From Bugulina stolonifera (lineage: Eukaryota > Bryozoa > Gymnolaemata > Cheilostomatida > Bugulidae): a stretch of 64,000 bases of DNA. A program made the translations under genes and the position numbers. Numbering within the stretch: the first letter of the stretch is position 1; each line of letters opens with the position of its first letter. Positions 37,301-51,200 of the stretch are shown here, in pieces. The stretch spans positions 12,873,233 through 12,937,232 of the forward strand of contig OW285188.1 of assembly GCA_935421135.1 (NCBI GenBank), read 5' to 3'. Under the pieces are notes generated by a model. That model saw nothing but the letters and a program-made list of their open reading frames with translations, was not told the DNA's origin and ran no database searches.

Positions 37301-37362
37301 CAGTGTCAGCATGTGCTTGTAAATGTGTATCATTAGACAGTATACCTGCTCTAGAACAATGA
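25372..37362 (+). CDS. MIOS: GATOR2 complex protein MIOS
   Basis: MIOS is a GATOR2 subunit, which opposes GATOR1 and so supports mTORC1 signalling at lysosomes. The 20 exons are 25372-25507, 26416-26477, 26594-26717, 26862-26926, 27176-27305, 28063-28155, 28451-28632, 29385-29523, 29798-29916, 30517-30654, 30890-31179, 31300-31443, 31660-31760, 32125-32312, 32632-32770, 33491-33629, 34198-34239, 34650-34821, 35235-35310 and 37163-37362. They total 2679 bases, 892 residues, near the roughly 875 of vertebrate MIOS. The N-terminal third is a WD40 propeller ([27 protein letters not shown]). The middle is alpha-solenoid ([34 protein letters not shown]). The C-terminus is the zinc-binding region: [34 protein letters not shown] and [10 protein letters not shown]. 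The match to animal MIOS is clear along the whole length. A hAT element ends just before the start, so the promoter is short or shared with it. Confidence 0.97.
25706..25989 (-). mobile_element. Dispersed repeat copy A (284 bp), MIOS intron 1
   Basis: Matches, in inverted orientation, a repeat at 45750-46010; both contain GATGGCCGTCCAACCTAGG and CTGGGATTTTGCTTGGCCGG. Its ends are imperfect inverted repeats (GCCTATAGATGTCTTCGCGA and, reversed, GCCTATATAGTGTCTTTGCG), so it is probably a non-autonomous DNA element. No clear target duplication was found. Confidence 0.8.
27365..28030 (+). repeat. 26-bp minisatellite, about 25 copies, MIOS intron 5
   Basis: Unit TGTATGTATATTACTGGGTAATACCG, nearly identical copies with C/T and A/C variants. 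It fills most of the intron between exons ending at 27305 and starting at 28063. The high uniformity suggests recent expansion and a variable-length locus. Confidence 0.95.
28648..28770 (+). repeat. Three tandem copies of a ~43-bp unit, MIOS intron 7
   Basis: GTAATACACACCAGGTATTG occurs three times with spacer ACGTACTGTAACTCA-like sequence, starting a few bases after the donor of the exon ending at 28632. Confidence 0.8.
29517..29573 (+). repeat. Tandem copies of a 5' splice site, MIOS intron 8
   Basis: The exon end plus donor GTTGAAT|GTAAGTATAGTAC is followed at once by GTTGATTGTAAGTACAGTAT and by GTTGAATGTAATTGTAG. These are 20-base units that each carry a GTAAGT-like donor, except the third, which has GTAATT. 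Confidence 0.85.
30170..30478 (+). repeat. 51-bp minisatellite, six copies, MIOS intron 9
   Basis: The unit begins TGTACTGTGGTAGTAGCTAA and ends CATTATGTACCTCTA. Because 51 is divisible by three, it keeps an artificial frame of repeated [16 protein letters not shown] open across the array. Confidence 0.93.
33014..33420 (+). repeat. (ACT/ACC/GCT)n trinucleotide tract, MIOS intron 15
   Basis: About 400 bases of near-pure trinucleotides (ACT, ACC, GCT, GCC) lie between exons ending at 32770 and starting at 33491. They read as poly-Thr/Ala on plus and poly-Val on minus. The flanking exons splice cleanly with matching phase, so it is intronic. Confidence 0.93.
35400..35466 (+). repeat. 11-bp tandem repeat, MIOS intron 19
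   Basis: About six copies of AGTCAGCTAGT / AGTCAGCTAAT, 90 bases after the donor at 35311. Confidence 0.85.
36228..36302 (+). repeat. ~18-bp tandem repeat, MIOS intron 19
   Basis: Four degenerate copies of a CCAGTGTCTACTCATCGT-like unit inside the 1.85 kb last intron. Confidence 0.75.
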
Positions 37363-39212
37363 TACTAATGAAGAGAGAAGGGTGTACCATCTAATGACAT
37401 GATAATGGCTACTGTAACCAGGGACAACAATGTCAACAATAGCACTTGAGGCTTCTTCAAGTTACTGCTAGTTGTTAGCACTAACAAAGTGAATAATAAT
37501 TATTATTTCTAAAGTATTCTTCAATTTTGGGTAAAAGAGGAAACCTCTATTGTTTTGTCCTCTTCACCAGCAGACAAATGCTTCTATATACATGTACCTG
37601 TATTAATAAAGGTGACCTTTTTGTGTACTGTTATTTGAATGTATCCATGGTTGAGGGTACATATGGCGTACTTTTGTTTTGATTTAAAGGGTGATTGCTG
37701 TTGAAAACCAAAGTTTATAATTTTTATTGGAAAGTTATTTTTGTATATTATTATATTATATGTATTAAAATTAAGCGCTTCCTACAGTATATTTTGTTAA
37801 TCAGTGTAAAAGTATATATTAATATGTAATGTACATGTCAGCCAGCATAATTATTTACTTAATATAAAAATATGACACAGTCAATTAAAAATTAACTTTC
37901 TTCCTTTGATCTAGGTAAAGATAGTACTGTTATCCAAAATTCCTGTAGAATTCACAATGACACCTATGCCTGCGTTATATATCCCAGTGCTAAATACAGT
38001 CAGCAGTGAACTATTTGCTGCTGTAAGAATTTAATCTGTGCTGTCATATACATGTTGTGATTCACTAGGTGTAATATAGATTGGCGTCTCTTTCCTAACA
38101 CTGCATTATTTGTTATGACATTGGGCCTCTGGTATGTGTGTGATATGACAGTCTGCACTACACCCAATTTATCACTAAAAGCTACATGATAGCAATATTC
38201 TGAAAACTACTGACAAGGGGTTTAGGTCTTGCAAACAAACTGGAAATCTTCTTGAATATTTACACTATACATACATCCTTAATATATTATCTTGGTGTTT
38301 TATTTATCAAAGAGGATGACGTATACCAGCTAATTACTCAGTAACCTGAATTTTAGGGCTACATTTGTTACCCCATGTCATTTGACTACAGCTATACCTG
38401 TAAACACTATAATTATATAAATAATTACAATTATACATGTCCTAATAATATAACCATGGTAGACCTGTTTCCCACTTGGTCAACTTGTGTATTTATTTAT
38501 CATTAAACTGCATATTAGCGACACTAAATAAAATACAACCATGTTACGAATTTAATTTTTATAGTGCATAAATTATAGCTGGAGAGTGTACCATAAAACA
38601 TAGCGAACATGTTTGTGTGGTTTTGGTTTTGCTATAAACATTGTTGTTATAATTATTTATGTAGGCCTAATGTAAGCCTATATGTTGCTTATAAATTTTG
38701 TTCAATCATATACATAATAATATAATAACAGTATAACTGTACAATCCAATTTTTACTGGCCCAGCAAAAATATTTCATGTTGAGATAGTATGTAGTTTGA
38801 CTTTTCTCCTAGATATAGTAGGCTAGTGTTAAAGCAGGTTCCAAGGCTATATTATGTTTTGTTGACCTCCTGACCTTGACTATTATTGCAAGTAAAGCAC
38901 AGTTTAGCTTTGTTCTTCTATCAGCTGCTTGCAAACTGTGTGCAGTATATCTAACACTTTGCATACCTAGCAGTTCTTAGCTAACAACAACATTTCCTTC
39001 TAGAAAGATTTTAGTACGTTGAAGTGCCTAGTCAAGTATCAGTTCTAGGACATACAGTGCTATTTGTCACACAGGGCACAGATAACAATATAACTGATAG
39101 TGATAAAATAAAACGTATTATAAATATAATACTGGAGTTGTACAATCACTATGTGATATAGCATTCGGAGCTGTGGACGTATAACTTAGTACTATAATTA
39201 TTCTCCTTCAAG
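37363..39212. other. MIOS 3' UTR and intergenic region
   Basis: A canonical AATAAA at 37605-37610, about 240 bases after the MIOS stop, is the likely poly(A) signal. The rest up to the mucin start codon is AT-rich and I see no further exon. The mucin promoter must lie here, but no clear TATA box or initiator could be chosen. Confidence 0.65.
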
Positions 39213-42200
39213 ATGCTTCAACTAAGAAATCTCTTCTGCCTAACTTTGGTGATTATTAATGGAAACATAGCGTTGTCTGACCCAGGTAAGGCCATATGCA
39301 TCTGCTCACTATATACATGTTTTCTGCTCGCTATATACATGTACATCTGCACTCTCTAATCTCTATAAGTGTACATCTGGAATGTGCGACTGTTGGAAAA
39401 AGACAGTTCGAAACAGGACGTTTCGAAAGTGGACAGTTTAACACCAGACAGTTCGAAACGACTAACCCCAAACCCCAACCACCAGATTTCAACTAATTTT
39501 TATTTTTAATATCATTTTTTTTATTTAATTAATTAAATTAATTAATTAAAATTAATTATCTGCAAGTTGTGTTCTTCTAAATGTAATCTACACAATTTCG
39601 AACTGTCCTGTTTTGAACTGTTCAGTTGTGAAACGTCTTGTTTCGAACTGTCTTTTTCGGAATGTCCCTTTACCGTACGTCTGCTGGCTCTATGTGCAGT
39701 GAGAGAAATTCAAACATGTAGAACGTTTTTAGATGCACTATACTATTTGCGACCAGAAACATAATATTTCGCTGAATGAAGAGTCTCCTAATACATGTAT
39801 GTAGACAATGCAATTGTAGTGTTGTCGATATGCATGGTGGAATTGCACTGTAACATTTAAATGTACATGTATCATGTACAACTTTACAAATCTGCTTTGT
39901 GTGTCTTGTACCTATACCATAATTGATAGAGAACGTAATTTTACTAAACTCATGAGCATTAATGCATTGCTTTGTATGTTATCTACTGTTTGTGTACACA
40001 ACATTATGAATTATTGACACAATAATAGAGTACTACTAACTGGTGTATTTGTAGCTTGCATTGGCTAGAATAATTAAACTGTAATCTTTAGACATGCTGC
40101 TCTGCATGTTTATTATATGCTGTACATTCCTATTAGGTTTTATGACCATTTATACTGTTGCCCCAATTATTTAAATTTAAGTCTTATTGTCTTTAAAAGT
40201 ACCCATAATAACATTTGAGTTGGTTGATTTGAATGGTTAGTAACTTCATCAATAACTGTAGTTTATTTCCATCCCCAAATTCTCTTACAAGTTAATTATG
40301 ACATTTACATGGTGTGTATGATGGTTAGGCCAATCTTCATACAAATCTATCTAAATGTAGGTAATATTTGCCAAGAATGTCAGTGTGAGATATAATTACA
40401 TGCATGTCTAGTTTTGTCATTATCAGAATACCTTTGGGCTGCAATTCTTTGTTAGCCTTATTGTTCTATATAATTGATTCAGTACAAAGGGAGGTTGCCC
40501 ACTCTAACCCCCACTTGAGTAGATCTATTGTCTTCAAACCAGCAGCTAAAGAAACATTTTAACATACTAACCAGATTAATTAATGAAATCCCACTTAATT
40601 TTAGTAAACCTTAGGTAATTAACTGCACATTTTATACACCTATCATATTCACCTTTCTCTATCTACTGCTGGGTACACACATGTGCTCCTACACCTTATG
40701 TTACTGTGCCAATATCAGTAAGCCACTGGATATTTATGTTTGTACTAAATCTTTCACAACATCTCTCTCTGTACAAATTTAACTGTAGGCCCACAAGCAA
40801 TATAAACAATGGTAGGCGTGTTCCTGTGAAATATAGCTATTTGTATATATTGTAGTCGTTACCTAATCTATCATGACTGTGATATGTTTCTATCCTTCAG
40901 CAGTATTATAATTATAGTGACTATAACTTTGGATCTGACCATCTCTCTATCATTTACAACTCAAGGATATACTTAACTACAGTGTTATCTCACGCTACTT
41001 GGTACTTAGTACAGCTCGTAATACATCATGTATAAGTGGTCTTGGCCTTGGTTTATCAAATTATATGCCCTAGTATTGAAACATGATGTATGAAATCTAT
41101 ACTTCAGTCTCACTAAATTAAAAAGGAGAAAAATTTCCATAATTCTGGTTTAGAGATCATTGTAATACTATGTTTGCTGTAGGCTATGTTCATTTCCTGT
41201 TCGACTTTTATTTAAAATTGAATAGCATAAAAATTACATGCAGAAATTCGATCCCATGCTAGGGCAGCTCTAACAGATGATATATTTTTGGACTTATTAC
41301 CAACGACTATGTCGCTGTGACTCGAAGCAGCGTTTACGATTTATCTGAATGTTCATTGTTTGTTGGAGTTGTGTGATCGTGTACCATACTTTCATGTTGA
41401 TACATGTGCATCTTTATCTCTACCACCGTCGGTGATGCTGCTCTTTATGACTGGATGTGTAATTGCTCATGTTTAATCACACCAACAATGTTTGCTTCTA
41501 ACCATCTGCATGACACAATTCTTTTGAAATTGCATGGCTTATATTGCAGTAAACCAAATACCTTCTGCACCTTTAAGTACTAACCAGTACTCGGCCAGTG
41601 ACCCATCGTCTACCACATCTGGTATATCAAGCACAACAACTGCCACCTTCACAACCACCAGCGTCAGTTTGTCAACCTCAGATGTTGTGTCAACTAGTAC
41701 ATCAGCACCTTCAGATCTTACATCAACTGATACCGATGCTTCGGACACAACCAGTACAAATACACATGTCTCTACATCTAGTTCTCCTCACCCAACTTCC
41801 ACACAAACAGTGATACAGACTGTCCCTAGCTCGACCTCCATGTCTCCATCTACTCTCTCTGTTACTGCAGATACGTCCACATTCAGTCTCTCTCAATCAA
41901 CATCTTCACAACCTGCCCAGCAAACTGTAACAGCGTCTACTTCCAGTTCAACCTCTGGCTCAAACGAAAATCCCACATCTACTTCATATTCTTCTACAGA
42001 TCCATCCACAGCTACTCCTTCACAGTCCACTGCAACACAGACTGTAACAACACCATCTACTCTTTCTACAGATCCATCTACAGTCACTCCTTCACAGTCC
42101 ACTGCAACACAGACTGTAACAACACCGTCTACTCTTTCTACTGTTACATCCACAGTCACTCCTTCACAGTCCCCTTCAACACAGACAGTGACAGCAACTG

Positions 42201-45200
42201 TTTCTAGTACAGCTTCTAATCTAAGCGAATCTTCCTCTACTCTTTCTCTCTCCACAGAAACAGCGACACTCAACCCTTCACAATCGACATCCACACAATC
42301 TATTCTAACAACGACATCATCAGGCACTTCTGATTCAACATTTGATTCAATGGACTCTACTTCTACAGCAGCGACTACAACACACTCACCAACATCAACT
42401 CTAATAGTGAGTACGTCAACGGATTCTCTGAACACATCATCTAGTGAGACTCTTTCATCTGCTAGTAATGAAATATCTACATCGTCCGAAGCTCCCACGG
42501 TAACGACCAATTCTGAATCTGGTGCAAGCTATTCGATGAGCACAAACTCTTCAGCAACAAGCACTACGGCTAGTCCACAGATCACCTCAACAGAAAGTGT
42601 GTCTACGTCGCCATCAACTGAAACATCAGGAACCAACGGTATTACCACAACAGTGTCAAATAATGGCACTATGGAAGTATCTACATCAGCAGCAAATCTT
42701 ACAACCACATCACAGATACCAACAGTGGAGAGCACTAATGCAACAGAAATCTCCTCCACTTTAACCATTCCTTCAACTCAAGTTGAAGGAGTAACTGGTA
42801 ACAGTAGTGACAACACAACTATGGAAACTGATCAAACAACAACAGCATCACCAACACCAACGCCATCAACAACCACGGCAGGTAACCCTTTGACACCATA
42901 TTTTATTAGATCAAGTTAAAATATGTCAGATCTTTAAATTATTTCAGTAACTTATAAAGTTGTTTCTTGTATATTATTATGAAAATTATCCATGAAATCA
43001 GTGACGAATGTCCTACTTTGTATACCAAGAATTACTGCCATATATGGCAATATTGTAATATGGTCAGCACACTATGAACTCATATTGGAATGTTATTTCT
43101 ATGACATTATACTGATAGCTAACATGACAAATGAGTATCCATGCTCTACAACTTTTGCAAATAATGCAGAAAGTGCTTAGGACCGCAGTCAGGAATAAGT
43201 CTAGTGATAAAATATCATTAATGCTCATGCTATATTTTAATAAATGAAATAGGTTGTACTTGCGTAAGGTATAGTTGGCTCTCAGCCAATGTCACCCATT
43301 TCGAAGGGCCTAGTTGATTCTCGGCAGATGTTACCGATTTCGTAGGGCCTAGTTGGTTCTCGGCCGATGTCACCAATAAAGTGTATAATTTTCATCTCAT
43401 GTTCTTTCAGTTGATGCCTGTGCAGTGCAACCATGTAAAAATAATGGAACATGCACAAGTAATGGCATGGGATATACCTGCAGCTGTCTTCCCGCTTGGT
43501 CTGGTGTAAACTGTACTCAAGGTAACTATAAGCACAAAAATAATATTTTACTATCCTATTGCTGCTTATTATAATTTGTATATGCATTCAGGATTATACA
43601 GAAACGATGTCTTTTAGGGAAGGAATAGAGCATTTCACAAATAGTCGCTCGCTTGATTCGTAGCTGATACAATATTGGGGTCTCAAGCAATCAGTTGCTT
43701 ACAAAGTGAAATTCATATATAATCTTTAATTTCTCTTCCTGATTCCTGGTGTAAAATAGCAATGGCATAGAAACATTGGTGAAATACAAATTCAATCCAA
43801 GCTTTACCAACTTATTAAGATAACCTAACTGTGTACCATACCACATACATATACCGTAGCTGGTCAATTGTACATCTACATCTCTACATGTATAGTACTC
43901 GTAATAGTAGATTGTAGTCATAAAAAATGGTATATAGTAGCATTCTACATGTCCATGTAGACCTACTGTATGTGCATATAAGTTTTCATCTGTTTTCTCC
44001 AAATTTTGACAGAGACAATGATAATATGAATCATGATTACACCACTGCCATATTCACTAACTAGTGTATTATCATGATTTCAGATGTAGATAAATGTGCC
44101 AACTCTACGGATACTTGTGATAGCAGCATCAGCTCATGTAAGAATATTGATGGAGGGTTTGAGTGTATATGTAATGGCGGATACATGAAAGATATGCTGA
44201 CAGACAAGTGTGTTGGTAAGAACATAGTTTCCAGTCTATCACTAGTCTGTAAAGTGTGAAGTGATACTGTCCTAGAAGTATCAGGGTTCAAATGCCAACC
44301 TATTGCAGATTATTAATTAATGCTCTACAGTTTGTATGAGATGATAGACTAGGTAGAATGCTGTTGGTATATATACATGCACTTAGCCCTTACTGATGAA
44401 GTTGTCTGCTCTCTTTTTTGTACTTGTGAGCACTGCTAACACATCACTAAAAGAGCATGTATGATATAAAGTAAGATAATTAACAATCACATCGTACTCT
44501 TGAATGACTCCTCACAAGGAATGTATACATATTTTGTAGACATCGACGAATGTGCTTTGAATAAACACAATTGTTCAGGAAAAGAAGAAAAATGTGAAAA
44601 TTCAGCTGGTTCGTTTGACTGCATTTGTGACGAAGACAAGGACTATGTAAAGGAAGGTGAAAAGTGTATAAAATGTAAGTGTAATGTTATGTCACATCTT
44701 TTATCAAAGCAGCAACAGCCAAGGGGGTAAGGTGAAGATTCACCTCCCCAATACTCTGTCCCAACAAATAGTTCAGTGTCAGTTGGTACAGACTAATAGG
44801 CTGCATAAAAAACTGAGCACCTTAAATTTTTTTCATGTTTGAATTACCAATATTACATACAATTTTACCTGTGTGCGCCTAGGTGGTTGCCTGGAATTTC
44901 TACCCAAGGCTCATTGCTCCGTAACTGAAAATAATTATTACATTCCTGTCTATTAGCCTTGTGGTAGTGGTAGTGGTAGTGGCAGTCGCAGCGACGGCAG
45001 CGGCAGTGTTGGAATATTAGTTACCTAATAGGTGTAATCTGCGTACTTCAGATACTAAGGATAAACTCAAGTTTACCGTGTGGAATAATGAAGAGTACAT
45101 TAATGAGTATGACGATACATCCTCACCAGTATACAAGTCTTTTGTGGCCGAGATTGAGAGAAACGTGAGTATTTACATGTACATGTACAATATAGTAGCT

Positions 45201-48200
45201 TATATTAATAGCATCTTGTATTACTATTTTACACAACAAAAATGCATCTTTACTATTCTCTGCATACAGAATTGAAGTAAAAAACGAAAGTTATCCAAGG
45301 TTTGTAGTAATTTCGGTCAGATCAGCGGCAGGTGCACATATATATACAATGAGCACATATGTTACTACGTCCCAGTTGAAGGCATAATGTTTAACTTTAC
45401 TATTCTACAGCGTTTAGTTTTGCATGTTATATGTTCCATGTCACAGTGTATTCTATTACGATATTGTAGGCCACTGCAGAGTTAAACGACGCTAATAATG
45501 GAACTGTAATGGCAGTAAAGGTCCTAAAACTTGAGTAAGAATGATAATATGTACAATGTAACTCTATACATGTTTCCTAACTTACATTGTAAAATATCTT
45601 CACAATGCTACTCATTGAAGGATTTGTAACTTTTATACACCTAGGTATAGCTATATATAGCTATATAAAGCTATATATAGCTATATATAACTATATTTGT
45701 ATTGGTAAGGTAGTATACATATAGACATGCACTGTAGCTATACATATAAGGTGTTTACGCAACCTCTTGCACGGTCCTGGGTCGCAAATAAAAATCACAA
45801 GATGGCCGTCCAACCTAGGTCCAGAAGGGCTATTGGCCTGGGATTTTGCTTGGCCGGACAAAACCATCCCTAGCTCATCGGCACACCTGACTTCTTCACA
45901 CAAAAATAAGGATTTTGCTTCTGGCTCAGGCCGGTATGTTTGCGACTCTGTGACTCTGTGAAACTATTTTCGCAAATTGGCCTGGGTCTGAAATCTAGCT
46001 CGTGTAAAGCCAATATTCATTTGGTTTATTTATTGTAGAAGAGGAAGTGTGATTGCTACTATAGTTCTACAACGAAATACTTCGGTGGAATTAGAACACG
46101 GGGTCCTACCAAAGTCTGAAGAATTAGGTATGATGATGGAATCCTTATTCAATGCAAAATTGTTACTCAATAACACTTCAATCTCTTGGATAAGATTTTA
46201 TCAGCTTTAGAGAACTCGGCAGTGGAACTGGCGATTTTTTAGAAGAAAAAGCCGAAAAAAGCGTCGGATCTTGTAGTACAGAATAAGTTGAGTCTGTTTC
46301 CTGCAGTCTGCCTACCCTTGGTTATTGGTAATATGTTTTTGTCTGTATTCTCTGCAGAGCTCGATGCCTCCGACTTGTGCTTGTTTGACAAATGTGATGA
46401 TCGGTCCACGACATGTCAAGGACTACCATCAGTGGCAGACTACCTGTGCCTGTGCAAGGAGGGATTTGAGTCAATTCCTAACAACATTAGAATGTGTAAA
46501 CGTGAGTATGTGTTGGTCTACCTCATGTTGTATACAGTGTTGGCATGTAACGGATTCCTCATTTTATATACAGTATCCATACTTGCCAAGAAGCAGGAGC
46601 AAAAAATCTGAACTTTTCAGTTCAAAATCCCTGGACAAGCACCAGAATTCCTGAACATAGTTTGGGTGTACATTATTTGAACAGAACTATCACTGAAAAG
46701 TATCAAATTATCCATTTTAGTGCTATTTAGTGGCTTGTAAGATATTTTCTTCAATATATGTATTTTATGTTGTATCTTATGTTTTATGACGTTTGGTAAC
46801 ATTTTCACCATAGATGAAAAATCAGGACAGCTTGAAAATTGGTCGAGACAGACACAAAAACCAGGGGGTGTCCCGACAAAATCTACATGTAACAGATACC
46901 TCATGTTATATGCAGTATCTATATGTAATGGATCAACTAGTTAACCTTGTGTTTTACTCCAATATGCTTTTCAATGATACGCGTATTATTATGGAATTTC
47001 GCTCGGTTTTAACGAATTACATATTCATTTCAGATAAAGATGAATGTGATAATAAAACGAATCCTTGTCCTGATGGTGGCAAATGTGTTCCTGACTATGG
47101 ATTTAACACATGTATAAGTAAGTGATGTACATGAATAGATGTATAATATTTCCAATTTACCCAATAAAAGCTTGCCTGTTCTTTACTGTACTGTTGCATT
47201 GTGGGTAACTACTGTGCATTTCATGTAAGCCAATGTAGCTGCTATATGCTTGTTTAACCAAAGTGGAACAGAATAATCTGTGTAAGTAATAAAAATATAC
47301 ATGACTGCACATCATGTAGACAAGTACTTATTATCTGTATGTATGTTTTATACTTGGTTGTAGCTGTTCCAGATACGAAACCTGTTGGTAACACTTGCTC
47401 TAGTAAAGTTTGTGAGAACGGCGGTATCTGTTCAGCACTTCCCAACGGCACAGAAGTTTGTGGGCAAGTATAAGCTCACTCACACTCTTTACATAACTAT
47501 TTTGTCAGTTTCATAAATATTCAACTAAACTGCAGCATTCATCTTTTGTACAATATAAAGGCTACTTGATTTTATTGTATTTAGCTTGTCATAGATTGTT
47601 AGGGAAACAACATTTCTCAAATTCTGGTAACCATTCTACATTGTATATTTTTGTTATGCTCTGCCAAGTTTGGGTATATGCACAATGAGCTCTTCTGTTG
47701 AAAACGGGGAAAATCTAATTTTCACTTGAAGTAGAGGTCGTTTATATAAACACTCAACACTGTTTATGTGATAATTACATTTCTTTAGCTGCACAGATGG
47801 ATATTCTGGGAGCACATGCAGTGCTAAGGTTGTAAACAAGTCAGAACGAGATGGTAAGTCAATCCACCTTGTCACAATACACCCTGCTGTTGGTATGCTG
47901 TGTCAACTTTGTAGTTACTCAGAACAATGTAAAACTGTAACTAGAGGTTCAAAGAATTTAAAAATACACAAACATGACTCGACTTAATGTTAAAATTAGT
48001 CAGTTGTTTGGTAATGGCATTGAATGGAAAACTACTTTTTGGTGCCAAACCTTCCTATTTTAAATAATGGTAAAAACTGAAGTGGTTATTATAATAACTG
48101 TGACAAGCTACATGTAGCCATGTAACACAATGTGCTACATGGTTAGCTTTTCTTATGTGGTGGTGAATAACAGCACAATGCAGTCTCTGCTACATTACTC

Positions 48201-51200
48201 TTGCCTCTACTCTATGCACTATATCTCCCACAGGATATCCATGTATATGCATGTATTTATGCTCACTTATTTGCAAGATATATCACTCTACAATGTATAT
48301 GTATAGTACACCACACTCACAGGACCTGCAATAGTAAATGTAGGAGTACTTGTAGTACTATTCCTGGTTCATTGATGACTAGCAGATTAGTAGAAACTGT
48401 GATTGTGTGTTTAATGTAAATGTATTATTAGTGGGTTATGTGCCAGTAGTCTACTCATATTTATTCTAGAAATAAACTTGGTTCTCTGGGAATACAATAA
48501 GAGGAAATAACTCCAAAACGAAGCGGTATTATGAAAACTCCAACCTCTTATGCCATTGGTCATTGCTGTTAGTGGTTCTCCAAGTATTCTGCTATTCGTT
48601 AAGCAGAATAATAAGTTTAGACAACTTCTGCAGTCATTGAAAACTGCAAAATTTCCATAGTAGTTGCTGTAAAAATTTTGTTTTTGCTGCATATATTCAA
48701 GTGTTTTTATATATGCTCATCTTCACCCCATGACAAGCAGTGTCTTATTTTGATTGGTTGAGATATCTAAGTTTGCCGACAGACTTCTAACTCAATGCAT
48801 TGTTTTCTAAAAGGATACTGTACAATTATCAATGGATAAAGTTTAAAAATGTTACTCCATGTAGTACCAATGGGCAGTCACTGTAATCTTCCTCAATTCA
48901 TGCGGCTAGTTTGGAACTTACAAGTATGCTAAAGTGCAGACAACTCCACACTCCACAGTTATGTGTGATGCAACTAATTGACATGGCAACATGTGTACAA
49001 TTATATACTATTAAATTACTATAATTTCCATAAGTTAAGGAAGCCCACGTGTTAAGTTTCACCAGCAATCAATGCTATTACCCTAATCTGATATAGATCT
49101 TTTTATACTGCTAATGCATTTTACTGCAAATGCAAACATAGGCTGCTGCTGCCAATGCAGCGCTGCTGTTATAGGTTTTCTGACAAATACAAGCTCTACT
49201 TCAAGCCCACAGTTGTGTGGTAACATTCACAGTGTTAATCTCTCCTAAACAATCAGTAAAATTGGATATAGAATAACACTCATTACTAAATTAGGTTATA
49301 TTTGTAATTGTTTCTAGTGTGCTGACAGATTGGACTTGGCTAATACCATCATCATCCATTCCATTCCTTAGTTGACATGTTGGCAGAAGTACAAACATTT
49401 TTTTTATTTTTCCTCAATACTGACTGCTGACTGTGATGTCATCTTACAATGAAGGAAGAGTGATTATTGACTAGTAGATAATCATCACTTCTATAGAGTA
49501 AAAGTGTTGGACAGCATGTTAAGTCTGCTGCCAGTAACTAAACACATAAGGTTATCTACTCGTTACACTTTAGATCTGGAGAAGATACTCATTGGTGTTG
49601 GCGTGGGACTCGGCTCTCTGGCTTTCTTCTGCGCCATTGCTCTCATCATAACCTGTTGCTGGTAAGAATACTAATGTCTACTCTTCCACTTACGCTATTC
49701 GTCTGCGAGGAATGGGTGCAATAGGCAATGATGATTTTGTTCTAAAAATTCTATAACATTAGGAACTTGTTACTTGATAATGATACTGTGTTCATGTAAT
49801 GCATGTAGATATATCTAGATACATCTAGAGCGATGTTGTGAACCTAAGTAGACTATAAAGTTTGTACTTGATGCGATTATGTTATGCAAGTGTTACACTG
49901 TATAACTGAACTGGGTTTTAACAAAATTATCCAACTTTCAATTGGTATTCGTGTACTTTCTTTTTCTGTGTGTGTAATATTAAAGTGACACATCAGTCCC
50001 CTATTACAATACAAATAATGTAACATACCCTAAAAGCAGAAATATTTCGCGAGTTTGCTAATCCTGGAGCAATTTGCGATAGAAATATTTAGCGAGTTTG
50101 GCCTATCCGAAATTTGTTTAAGTCCCAAAATTGATGTTTAAGCATATTCCAGCATTAAAACCAAGCTTTGCTAAGCTGTATGTTTACTCAGATTTAAACC
50201 CCACTTACATACAGTACAAAACTACAGCTGACTTCTATATAGTGCAGCAAGCCCACCTGTGAGGTAAAGTAATTACCATAGCTTGTTAAAAAATCCTCTG
50301 ATTAAGCTCCAACTCTATGCTACTTGCCAATTATCTTATAGCAAATACTTGCTGCTTTGTAAAATATTCGACTATGTATCATATAGCTATATAGCTGCAT
50401 GTTTGGTCTGTTTAAACCAGAAATTATTTAAATCAGTTTGAAAGCAGATAGTAATAGCGATGGAAATTATTTGCGAGTTTGTCACTCGCGAAATTCGCAA
50501 AAGTTAAAACTCGCAAAATGTATCTGCTTTTAGGGTATGCTCATACTTCAGTATTAGTTTAGTTTCTATTTCAAATTTCTATAGTAGTGCAGCAATACAT
50601 GTAGGTTTTACAAATGCACCTTTTGGTAGAACCATTTTATCATAGTATCAAAACCTTTACTGTGACGTAGCTCAGCAGGTATGTTATAGTTACATGACGC
50701 TGACATTAGAAACTGTTACAATGATGATGTAAATGTCAGCTGTATTCTACTGTCATTTAGTAATAATGGACTTTTAGTCAAGTAAAGAATTTTTAATATG
50801 TCATTAATACCTACACATCTCATGATATTAGAGGTCAACATTAGGAATGTCCAACAAATTATTAGCTATCTTGTATTTATACATGACCAGCCAAATATCA
50901 TATTTGCATGGTGGTACAGTAGGATGAATTCTTGTATAGAACAACATAGCCTCACATCGATTTTTTACTCAAAGCAAAGCAAAATTTAGCAAGTAGTTGG
51001 TGAGAGATTATCATCTTGGCATTGTATGGAAAAAATATTTTCGTGACACAACTTAGCAATACGCAATAATGATACAATAATATCTTATTTGACTCTACCA
51101 ACATTTTGTTTCTAAATGATTTCATTGTACACATACCTTGACTTTTTCGCAAAAAATCATCTTTCTATTTTCATTAGAAAATATTATACTTCCTGTGCAC

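Noticed and set aside
41893..42510. 205-residue minus-strand frame
   Set aside because: It is the antisense shadow of the Ser/Thr-rich mucin exon, giving Val/Asp-rich nonsense. The plus strand has splice sites and homology.
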